Assembly (NCBI GenBank): GCA_004352715.1
Contig: SCFE01000010.1
Coordinates: 1,134,437 to 1,198,436, forward strand
DNA length: 64,000 nt
DNA from: Hofstenia miamia
Taxonomy: Eukaryota; Xenacoelomorpha; Acoela
Direction: 5' to 3'
This document shows positions 1 through 9,800 of this stretch, in pieces. Made by a program: the position numbers and the translations under genes. Position 1 is the stretch's first letter. Every line of letters starts with the position of its first letter. The notes under the pieces were generated by a model. The model was not told where the DNA came from. It saw only the letters and a list, made by a program, of their open reading frames with translations, and searched no databases.

Positions 1-867
1 ATATATATATATTAGTGATGTGTGGGTTAGGCTGTAATGCAATATTTACAGCAAATTTCTTTGAAATTGAAGCTATATAATATAATTTACAATGTATTAT
101 GGATACTGGTACGCAAATACTCATAATAGATGTAACATATTACTAAATAATAATACCACAACAATTATTGTATCTAATATATCGAACTTACTAGTGTACA
201 TACGATATACGTATACCACTAAAATGGTGTACAGTGTATGCGCATAGTATACATGTATAGAATGCGTGTAGGATACGTATAGTATCGGGGCGCGAGATTT
301 CATGATAACAAGCTACTAGTGGGCAGCAGCCAGGTACCGGATTAGGCATGTGCCTTCGGGCCACATCAGCACAGGATTTATTCTGATTTGTGAAAATGGT
401 TGTCATTTGGGCCTTTGACGGATAAGTACAAATATGTTTAGTTTAAGGGTTATCTTAGGCGATAAAAAAGTATACATAGGTATACACGTATACAAGTAAT
501 ATTGGTATACATTATGTACACGTATAGTATACTTATAGCAATGGAATACGTATACGTATACCGTCGCACCCTAGAACTTGTTTGGCAACATTTTTCACCA
601 TACTTCACGTTCTGAAGTATTATTTGGAAACCGATAAATTGACATTTTTGTCCGTGGGTTTTCATTTTTCCGCAATCGATAGCCATTCCGTTAACTATCG
701 ACACAACACTTTCTAGGCATTCAACTGAGTACAAACACACGTAGTAATTAACGGAAAATAATGTCAGTGTTGAACATAAGAACGCCACCAAGCGGAAGAA
801 GTACGCTTGATAATCATGCTTGAGTGAGCCCTCGTAAATTGTGCGTTAAATTCAGAGGCATGACCTG
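1..867. other. Non-coding, GTATAC-rich AT DNA
   Basis: I find no convincing gene here. Between about 190 and 560 the palindrome GTATAC and close variants (CGTATAC, GTATACG) recur many times, giving short spurious ORFs rich in Tyr, Val and Ile. The first 12 bases are an (AT)n run. A similar GTATAC/GGTATATT-rich stretch lies inside the hAT element at 5840-5930, so this could be the remains of a related element, but no ends were found. Confidence 0.5.
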
Positions 868-989
868 TTTCAATGTTCACCTTGGGTGTCGCACAAGGAT
901 CGGTTGTTGGTCCGTTGTTATTTATCATCTACATCAATAATTTATCTGATGTCTGTGAAACTACCTCTTCATTTCTATTTGCTGATGAC
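868..989 (+). pseudogene. LINE reverse transcriptase, 5' half of core (interrupted)
   Basis: The frame reads the reverse-transcriptase hallmark GVAQGSVVGPLLFIIYINNL, then SFLFADD, the catalytic FADD box of non-LTR retrotransposons of the Jockey/CR1 type. The reading stops because a hAT element starts at 990, directly after the second Asp codon. Translation resumes in the same frame at 2535 with LKLFGSTK. Upstream of about 868 the frame is not recognisable, so this is a 5'-truncated, dead copy. Superfamily assignment is inferred from motifs only. Confidence 0.75.
982..989. repeat. Left target-site duplication of hAT element 1 (CTGATGAC)
   Basis: The 8 bases CTGATGAC precede the hAT terminus CAGGGATCC at 990 and recur at 2527-2534 directly after the other terminus. 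Eight-base duplications are the hAT signature. Removing one copy plus the element restores the FADD-L reading frame of the LINE. Confidence 0.85.
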
Positions 990-1243
990 CAGGGATCCAA
1001 CATGATTAATCGTCAACACGATTAATCGAGATTAATCGGATAGATTAATTTATCGTGCTGGTCAAGTAGATTAGATTAATCGTAAACAGCGTGCTCTATT
1101 AATCTAGATTATTCTAATTAAGTTGATGCTTATGCATTCAGTTACGTGTTGTCATTTTCGGTTTGATATCTTATCTATGGCCACTCTTCGTGTGTCATAT
1201 GTTTTACAAAAGAAAACCTTAACACCGGACATAGAAGAAGAGC

Positions 1244-1459
1244 GTGAAGATTAGGCATCTAACATACTTAGGAAGCGTCGGATGTCGCCTAATTCTATAT
1301 ATAAGGATCCTCGAATTTATCACGCCAACTTCTAATCAGGTTGAGAGACTGTTCAGCAAAGCTGGTTATGCTCTATCTGATTTCCAAAATCGTTTATTAC
1401 CCCTCGACTTAGAGATCCAATATTTCTTTACCCTAACAAGCACATGTGGAGTAAAATGA
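1244..1459 (+). pseudogene. hAT transposase C-terminal dimerisation fragment
   Basis: The 71-residue reading contains TPTSNQVERLFSKAGYALSD followed by NRLLP, the conserved core of the hAT C-terminal dimerisation region (T-S-x-x-x-E-R-L-F-S, then N-R-L-x-P). The rest of the transposase, including the DDE residues, is absent, so this is a remnant inside a non-autonomous element. A near-identical copy with a few substitutions lies at about 1552-1720. Confidence 0.75.
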
Positions 1460-1551
1460 CTTCAGGAAATAATCTCAAATAACAATAATAGTTGATATTT
1501 TCTATTTTGAATATCTTTCAATTGATATATTGTATTTTGAATATTTTTAAT

Positions 1552-1935
1552 NCTAATTCTATATATAAGGATCCTCGAATTTATCACGCCAACTTCTAAT
1601 CATGTTGAGAGACTGTTCAGCAAAGCTGGTTATGCTCTATCTTATTTCCAAAATCGTTTATTACCCCTCGACTTAGAGATCCAATATTTCTTTACCCTAA
1701 CAAGCACATGTGGAGTAAAATGACTTCAGGAAATTATCTCAAATAACAATAATAGTTGATATTTTCTATTTTGAATATCTTTCAATTGATATATTGTATT
1801 TTGAATATATTTAATAAGAAGAAGATTAATCTACGATTAATCGCGATTATTAATCTCCTGGAAGCAGCGATTACGATTAATCTATCGCCAAATTTTTTTT
1901 CATACGATTAATCGCGATTAAAATCTAACGATCCC
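1552..1935 (+). repeat. Second copy of hAT element 1 (right part)
   Basis: This block after the N at 1551 repeats 1290-1550 with a few substitutions (for example CAGGTTG to CATGTTG). It continues through the subterminal GATTAATCG repeats to a right terminus ending GATCCCTG at 1935. Its right flank, CTTCAAAG, differs from the duplication around element 1, so it comes from another genomic insertion or haplotype. Confidence 0.75.
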
Positions 1936-1974
1936 TGCTTCAAAGAGCTTTGACAATTTTGGTTTTAAAATTTT

Positions 1975-2335
1975 TATTATTACTAATACATGGAATCGAA
2001 GCAAATCCTGGTCCTTTGCTCAATTATGAAACATATCTAAAAAATGTTTCATCTAAGTAAAATATTATTAATTACCTTCATTTAAATGCCCAGAATTTGA
2101 TAAAAATTGCAATTACAAGTCACTTATTAGCAATTTTTATGAAAATATTGTGCAAGCAATTACTGAGACATGGTTTACCTGCAATGACCTTGATCATGTC
2201 TGGTCAGATAACAATAATCAATATAAATTATTCAGAACCTATAGAACCCATTGTTATATACTCAATAAAATCAAGGGGGCGGGGTACTCCTTCTAGTACC
2301 GAGATCATTTCATCCAAAGCAACGGAATGATATAG
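1975..2335 (+). pseudogene. LINE ORF2 N-terminus (endonuclease start), frameshifted
   Basis: The start of a LINE ORF2 is readable. LLLIHGIEANPGP is followed by a stop codon, then YLHLNAQNL, a frameshift, and AITETWF and NNQYKLFR. YLHLNAQNL and ITETW are standard blocks of the LINE apurinic endonuclease domain. The IEANPGP stretch resembles 2A-like sequences known at the start of some non-LTR ORFs, but the usual Asp is replaced by Gly. At least one stop and one frameshift make it dead. It lies in the block thought to be wrongly placed. Confidence 0.65.
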
Positions 2336-2526
2336 TAAGCTCAGAAAAATTCGANTTTTGAATATCTTTCAATTGATATATTGTATTTTGAATATTTTTA
2401 ATAAGAAGAAGATTAATCTACGATTAATCGCGATTATTAATCTCCTGGAAGCAGCGATTACGATTAATCTATCGCCAAAATTTTTTTTTCATACGGTTAA
2501 TCGCGATTAAAATCTAACGATCCCTG

Positions 2527-2534
2527 CTGATGAC
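2527..2534. repeat. Right target-site duplication of hAT element 1 (CTGATGAC)
   Basis: Identical to 982-989; directly follows the terminal CCCTG of the element. Confidence 0.85.
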
Positions 2535-2810
2535 CTCAAACTGTTTGGTTCAACTAAATCAAACCTTATTCGTAATTACAATAATCTTGAATGCTTTTCA
2601 ATCTAGAAAAATTTCAATTCATTTATATTAATATTAGGTTTGTAGATGAAAATCTTCCGCTGTCAATTACTGTGAAATCTCTATCTGTAGATAGCGATCT
2701 TGGTTTTTTAGTAACATTCAATTTAAAATTTTGCACAAATAAAAAAATTAGACGTCATGCTTTTTCTCCATCAAATGTATTATTCGGTTTGGTGCCCACT
2801 TGAAGGTTAA
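2535..2810 (+). pseudogene. LINE reverse transcriptase, 3' half of core
   Basis: This continues the interrupted reverse transcriptase with LKLFGSTK. A stop follows at about 2603, and a second frame carries DLGFLVTFNLKF, which matches the D-L-G-V-x-x-x-x-x-L-K-F block found C-terminal to the catalytic box in Jockey/CR1-type enzymes. It decays by about 2800. Confidence 0.65.
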
Positions 2811-3731
2811 ATTACAACTTATCAAAGCATGATTCTAACATCATTGTTTTATTCATCAATTTTCTGGCATCCTAGTTGATTATGCTGAATAGGATGGAGC
2901 AATTCCAAAATAGATGCTTGAAATGCATATTTTCAGAAGTAAACAGTATTGCACGTTATATTTTAATATGCTTTTAATTGAGAATGCTGATATTTCGATA
3001 ACTGATGTTATGTCTTAAGTACAGGTTATCCCTTACTCTTTAGATCCCGATAAAATACTAAAGTTGTGACATCTTACTTTAACCGTATTGTCTATACGGC
3101 AAACTTCCTTCGTTTGCCCACTGAAATTGATCAAATTCGACGTCCAAATACCACAAAATCGGCTCAGAATTAGTTTTTCAGAGAAAATTTTCTCAAAGAT
3201 TACAATAATACGTCTACGTGTACTAAATTTGTTATTTGTCTATGCAGTACCTGTCGCCTTCAAGATACATTTTATTAGCGTTGTACAGTGTTCTAATGGG
3301 ATAATTTAGCAAATATGGTTTGCATTTAAACTTAAACTGAGGAAATAATAGCAGTTTTCTCAATGGCATATAATAATTTCTTTTGTCACAACTGTCACTA
3401 AAATGCTGTTTTATGCATTTACTATTTTATTTTCGATATAATTGCAATTAATCGATATGGGAATTGTTTAATTGATTTCATTATAAATAAGGTCAGTCCA
3501 AATTAAAAGTCGACTGCATTCAATGCACAACAACACCAACATTTATTAATTATAGCCGAGGTGGGAATTTGATTACAATTGTTGGTTTTTTTAGGAAATA
3601 ATTAGAACCAGGAAGAAGCGAGCAGCCTGTTATTGTTTCCCCTTCAGATACGTAATTAGTAATACGATTGCTATTTTAGCTCTACAAAAATTAGTTCTCA
3701 CTCTAAAACCGATTATGTTCATTTATTTTAG
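2811..3731. other. AT-rich non-coding DNA, probably intron of the TBC gene
   Basis: I see no further coding signal. The first visible TBC exon starts at 3732 in the middle of a codon, so this stretch is most likely intronic. Confidence 0.5.
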
Positions 3732-3889
3732 TGAGACTGTACAGGTTGTATCAAAGCAAGCAGTTGAAGTCATCCGTGAGCGGGAAATCAAATGGAAAAA
3801 CATGTTGGAACACCACTACAAAAAGAACCAAAATTCCAATGAAATACCAAAGTACTTTTCGGAGAAAATGCGGAATCGTGTCTACAAAG
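3732..3889 (+). CDS. USP6NL: TBC gene, first visible exon (pre-TBC helix)
   Basis: The exon follows TTTATTTTAG and ends before GTTTAA. It begins with the last base of a codon and ends with the first base of the next. It encodes a charged segment (VIREREIKWKNMLEHHYKKN) ending RNRVYKG, the lead-in to the TBC domain. The non-ideal donor GTTTAA is supported by exact phase agreement with the next exon. Confidence 0.85.
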
Positions 3890-6800
3890 GTTTAATTTTA
3901 TGCCTTTTAGCAGTAGAAAATTATAACGAAATCGAATCAATTTTTTAAATTAAACTATACGTAAAAAAGCCGATTTGTGCATTTAATTTAAGGAAGTTTC
4001 AACAGAAATTCGGTTTTTTTACGAAATCAGCTTAACAGATTGTTATTTCTGAATGGTTTAAGTAGGCCCCTGTGAGGGCTCGGACTCGGGCTCGCGAGCT
4101 TTGTTCCAGCTCGGGCTCGGCTCACACTTTTAAAAACATACAGCCGAGCCCGCGCCGAGCCTTGAATTTCCGAACAAACACGTGTAAAATATATTAACTG
4201 TTGGCTTAATGTAGCAGCATTTATTTCGATCACAAACAAGTGACATTTAGATCTAGCATCTAGCTATATCTAATCTAGCCCTGTGTACAGAGTNNNNNNN
4301 NNNNNNNNNNNNNNNNNNNNNNNNNNNNNNNNNNNNNNNNNNNNNNNNNNNNNNNNNNNNNNNNNNNNNNNNNNNNNNNNNNNNNNNNNNNNNNNNNNNN
4401 NNNNNNNNNNNNNNNNNNNNNNNNNNNNNNNNNNNNNNNNNNNNNNNNNNNNNNNNNNNNNNNNNNNNNNNNNNNNNNNNNNNNNNNNNNNNNNNNNNNN
4501 NNNNNNNNNNNNNNNNNNNNNNNNNNNNNNNNNNNNNNNNNNNNNNNNNNNNNNNNNNNNNNNNNNNNNNNNNNNNNNNNNNNNNNNNNNNNNNNNNNNN
4601 NNNNNNNNNNNNNNNNNNNNNNNNNNNNNNNNNNNNNNNNNNNNNNNNNNNNNNNNNNNNNNNNNNNNNNNNNNNNNNNNNNNNNNNNNNNNNNNNNNNN
4701 NNNNNNNNNNNNNNNNNNNNNNNNNNNNNNNNNNNNNNNNNNNNNNNNNNNNNNNNNNNNNNNNNNNNNNNNNNNNNNNNNNNNNNNNNNNNNNNNNNNN
4801 NNNNNNNNNNNNNNNNNNNNNNNNNNNNNNNNNNNNNNNNNNNNNNNNNNNNNNNNNNNNNNNNNNNNNNNNNNNNNNNNNNNNNNNNNNNNNNNNNNNN
4901 NNNNNNNNNNNNNNNNNNNNNNNNNNNNNNNNNNNNNNNNNNNNNNNNNNNNNNNNNNNNNNNNNNNNNNNNNNNNNNNNNNNNNNNNNNNNNNNNNNNN
5001 NNNNNNNNNNNNNNNNNNNNNNNNNNNNNNNNNNNNNNNNNNNNNNNNNNNNNNNNNNNNNNNNNNNNNNNNNNNNNNNNNNNNNNNNNNNNNNNNNNNN
5101 NNNNNNNNNNNNNNNNNNNNNNNNNNNNNNNNNNNNNNNNNNNNNNNNNNNNNNNNNNNNNNNNNNNNNNNNNNNNNNNNNNNNNNNNNNNNNNNNNNNN
5201 NNNNNNNNNNNNNNNNNNNNNNNNNNNNNNNNNNNNNNNNNNNNNNNNNNNNNNNNNNNNNNNNNTTTAACAACCCACTATACCGGCATGATCCTATATT
5301 TTGGGGAATAATCGTTAATATCTCAGTGAATAATGCTTGGATCGACTTCGAACCTAGTTCATTAGCTTCCAAATTAAAAACTACATCTACTAAATTTCTT
5401 TAAAGATTTATAGGATATGGTATAATACCTTTGATTACTATGTACTTAACAATATTATATGGTTATTGAAGTTCAAGACTTTCGAGTTTGCTGTAGCCAA
5501 GAAATTAATCAACTATGGAAGGCATTGGCTCTAATAAATGGAATAGGCACTAGTGTAATGCATATGATTAAGAAACTGTTAAATTTGCAACTTCATTAAT
5601 ATAAAAAAAATTTTTGGTTACAAACGACGAATATTGTTACAAACGGCGTATATATATGAAAATGATTATAAATGACGAATATAAATTCTGTATAAATTAC
5701 AAACGGCGAATATATATGTATATATATATATATATATATAATTTATTTATAGGAAATTCCTATATATGTATCCTTTTAATGTAAATAAAATAAATAGCAT
5801 TTCACTGCATGCAGGGGCGCCTACGTCGGCGGGTGTTCGGTTGGGAGATATATTTGGTATATTGTATGATGTATACGCTTTATTGTATGGTATACGCATT
5901 TTAATGGTATATTGTAGGGTATATTTAACCAAAATCGAATGACATCACGAAAATTTATTAAGTTTCCAAAACTAACGTTTTTCCGTTTATTCGTTATTTA
6001 TATATATTATATATTCCGTTTATTTGTACTTATATTCAATAGTTTTTACTGATACTATTTTTACTTTTACAATACAGNTATACGAATTAAGGCTTGGCTC
6101 GGGCTCGCGAGCTTTAGCCTAAGGCTCGTGCCAGAAATATTGGTCTCATAGGGGCCTAGGTTTAAGATTTTTTACAAGATTTCAACAAAAAATCCCTTTA
6201 TATAACACTTTTTAGGAACTTAAATTATAAAAATATCTAGTTTCAAATAATTCAATAATTGAGCATATCAAATACATGTACGAAACTGTTTGAAATCAAA
6301 TAAACCCTCGTCTTTTGAAGAATATCATGAGTAAACATATTTTCTTTCAGCCGTTATTTCATCAAATAACTCACGGCGTGCTTTAGACAAGAGGAAGAAG
6401 TATTTTCTCTATATAAAAAACTTAAAATTGATTTAATTCAGCTTTTTAAACAGATCCTGTTAAACATTTCTTAAATATAGATTATTTTATTCAAGTTAAG
6501 CACTTTAAAAGCGATTCACAGCAGATGATATTTTTATATTTCAAAATCCCAATTGTAAAAATTCCAAGTAGTTCAAATCAACAATTCTTTTTTCCAGTTG
6601 GCCTCCTTTTCATTCAATCAATAGCACTTACAGTTTTTGCTAGCCTATGTGAGTTATATTCAAATGTCACCTAGTAAAATCTATCAAAAATAAGATTGTA
6701 ATTTTGTCTTGACAGAGTTTTTATTAAATGTGTTTTACTCATCTGTAGTTAAATTTCCTTTTGATCTTTAGCACTGTTAGGTTACATGAAGCAAATTAGT

Positions 6801-9800
6801 TCTTTTGAAATTTTATTGACCTACTTACTTCATTGAAGAACGTAGATTCATTAATCATGTCAAATCGAGTCGTATGCATATCAATGCTTGTCATTTTATG
6901 AATGTATCTGATGGGTGTTATTTACCATATTTCACGATAGACATGCATATTAAATAAATATGTTAACATATAAAGACTGTATTTTGCTGTTGAGATGATG
7001 CATCAAAGGAATGGGCTAGGCTGCATTTATGATTGCCCTCAACGCAAACCCATAAATCGAATGCGGTTTAGAGTTGGGCCAATGTTCTTTTCATTGTAGG
7101 TCGTAGGAATTTTTGGTCAAAAAGTGTGTTTTAATTGTTAATATTAAGTAAGGCATAACCATTCGATGGAACCTAAAGTTTCTCCTCAAAATATTTATAT
7201 TCACAACAATATATTGAGCCTCTTGCCAAAAACCAAATTTAATAGTAGGAATTTTTTGTTGAAAAACTATATGTAATTGCTTTCTCTTCTCAAGAATTTA
7301 TTTCAATGAAATTTGCAGAAACTTTTTCGTGAATTATTTAAATTTTAATACTATGTAAAGTGCCATGACAGTTTGCAATTTCTAAATTTGTAAAGCAGTG
7401 TGGTAGTATTCCCAATGATAAACTTGACTGATAAATATTTTTGCAGGTATTCCCCAGTCATATCGTGCAAATGCGTGGATATTCATGCTTGGACTGTCAG
7501 GAATGCAGACGGTGTACGAAGATGGAGAAGCGAAGAGTCCACAATTGTATCAGCTAAAAAGTGACTTCTACCACGAGATGTGGGATCTTGCGCGCAATAG
7601 CAGCACCCACATTCGTCAAATCGATCTCGATGTCGCACGCACATATCAAGACACAACCATGTACCGTGAGCGTTATGGTGTCCGACAACAGGCCCTCTTC
7701 AAGGTTTTATCAGCGTATTCCGTTTATCATTCCGACATTGGTTATTGTCAGGTAACACTCAGTTTCTGCAGGACAAATTCTCTTCTAAACAATATATTTG
7801 CATTTATGCAAAATTGTATATTTATGCATAGTGGTTTTCAGAAAATGATTTTTGAGCTTTTTTAATATCTCCATTTTATTACAGAGTGAAGACTTAGCAT
7901 TCTAGCTAACATTTCATATACATCGAAATTTTGATTATTTTGTTCAAATTTTGAAAAAACCTTCAAGTATGTGGGAATTTAATGGTCACTGCCAAACGTG
8001 TACGTTTAATTCCTTCAAAATGTTCTTGATGCCGCTACAGTTTTTTTGTCGAGAATTTACAACCAACTTGTTCCATTTATTATATTATTATTTTATTTCT
8101 AGAGATGGTTAGTGTTAGAAATTATGGTTTTACTTGAAAATTCTAGTTACAGAAATGATGATTTTGGCAAAAAAGGTCCGCATTTTATTTCATTGATTTT
8201 GCCGTGTCTTGGTTAAAGTTTGATTTTGAGGCGGTACCACTGAGAAACTTTCTACTCGGCAATGAAAGAATTTTCAAAATGTTAGTTTTTTCGTGTAAAA
8301 CAAAACATGCCTCTTTTTCTTGTGATTCCTTCGTTCTTGATATGTTTTGCCATAATTTTGACGAATAATTTGCTTTTTGCTTGGCTTCTCTTGGGCAGTT
8401 ATTAAAAAATTCCGTACTAACGTCAGTTATTTAATTTTCCCACACAAAATTATCCCCTAATCGCTTGTCGATATCAAAGAGAGAGTATTCATGCAGTTTC
8501 GCAATTTCCACATAAAAATAACTCTAGACATTTATTGACCTGATTGAAATTATTGCCCGTGGAGACACCCCATGAAAAAATTATTAAAATCAAGATTAGC
8601 AACGATATTGTCACTTAGCTAAAGGGTAATTTTGCGGTGCTACTTAATTTTGTGTTAGATAGTTAGTTGCATGTACAAGTTTCAATTCCATTTTGGGAGA
8701 TGTTTTACAGTTGAAAACACTTGGAGTTTTGAAAACTCATATTCTGTAAACCACCTTCCAGATGTGCATACAAATTTAAAAAAGATTAATGTTCTTTGGC
8801 TTTTAACCAAATTTTTTGTAGTAATTAAATATATGCAAACGTTACCCATCTATACAAGAATTTTTACGCAATACTACAGAGAAGTGAAGAAAAATTGTAT
8901 GCTTAATTTTAAGTGCATAATTTGAAAATTTTTATTTTAATGGACACTTAGTTTTCTTTTAGACGGAGATTAGATAATTTCTTTTGCGCTTCTTTTGTCT
9001 TTGAAATGAGCGTTCCAAAGTAGACAATCTTCTTAGTTTGTTTTTACTCTTAAAATAGGAATCAATTTTATAAATTGTATTCTCAATAGAGATCAGGCCG
9101 CATGCAATATATTCCTAAATATTTTTATTTTTTAAGTACTTACATGTATACATGATGACATAGCATACAGAACAAAATCCTTTGCGTTTAGGGCATGTCA
9201 GCCGTAGCTGCTTTCCTCTTAACTATTCTTCCAGATGATGTGTACGCGTTCTGGGCGCTGGACCGTCTTCTCTGTCACTCACCATTCTCCATGCGAGGAC
9301 TCTACATGGAGCATCTTCCCAAACTGATGCGCTGTATAGATATTTTTAATGAATACATCATGCCGCGGTGTTTGCCAAAAGTCAATGAAGTGCTACGGCG
9401 GCTTAATCTTTCGGTTGACATCTTCATCACGAAATGGATTATGCCCGTGAGTTTAGCTCTTCAACGTCTTATTCAAATTTTTTAATAAAACAATCACATC
9501 GATTTTACAGAAAACATGATTTAAAAATGCCTAGCAATAATTAATTTCCAAGAAAAACTGACATAAGCATGCTAGTGGTGAAACATATCTTAACATAAGC
9601 ATCTTTACATAGTTAATCATTGTCACCAATATAATTATTGAAAATGTAACTGCTATAATGTAAAATTCGCTTATCATGAAAGAATTGGTGGATTCTGCGA
9701 ATTTGCTTCACGCTGTTTTTGCGCACAATACGCAGAGTTTGCTTTTTCTCTTAAGCGCGTTGTTTGTCTAAGTAGTTGCATTGCTTTCTTCTTGTCTCAT

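Larger units (their letters stand above)
990..2526 (+). mobile_element. Non-autonomous hAT element 1 in the LINE, split by a misassembled block
   Basis: The left end begins CAGGGATCC and the right end, read inward, begins CAGGGATCGTTAG. Both are followed by arrays of GATTAATCG-type subterminal repeats (about 1005-1085 and 2412-2510). An 8-bp duplication flanks the outer ends. The interval contains two single-N joins, at 1551 and 2355. Bases 1503-1550 and 2356-2403 are the same sequence, so the true element is probably 990-1550 joined to 2404-2526, about 0.68 kb. The block 1552-2355 is a second copy with foreign flank. The only coding trace is a hAT dimerisation fragment. Confidence 0.8.
4063..6158. 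mobile_element. hAT-type element 2 in TBC intron, with internal gap
   Basis: The termini are a 14-base inverted repeat with one mismatch: TAGGCCCCTGTGAG on the left and TAGGCCCCTATGAG read inward from the right. Perfect 8-bp duplications GGTTTAAG flank it. Both ends carry GC-rich subterminal motifs (GGGCTCGCGAGCTTT at about 4086-4102 and 6098-6112). A 972-N gap (4294-5265), a single N at 6078 and a (TA)n run at 5717-5741 are inside. No transposase is readable in the sequenced parts, so it may be non-autonomous or carry its gene in the gap. Confidence 0.85.

Noticed and set aside
4275-5372. Long ORFs across N gaps (also 27258-28433, 29914-31214, 44000-44450, 45321-46580, 55739-57003)
   Set aside because: Their length comes from untranslated N runs; only the short flanks are sequence.
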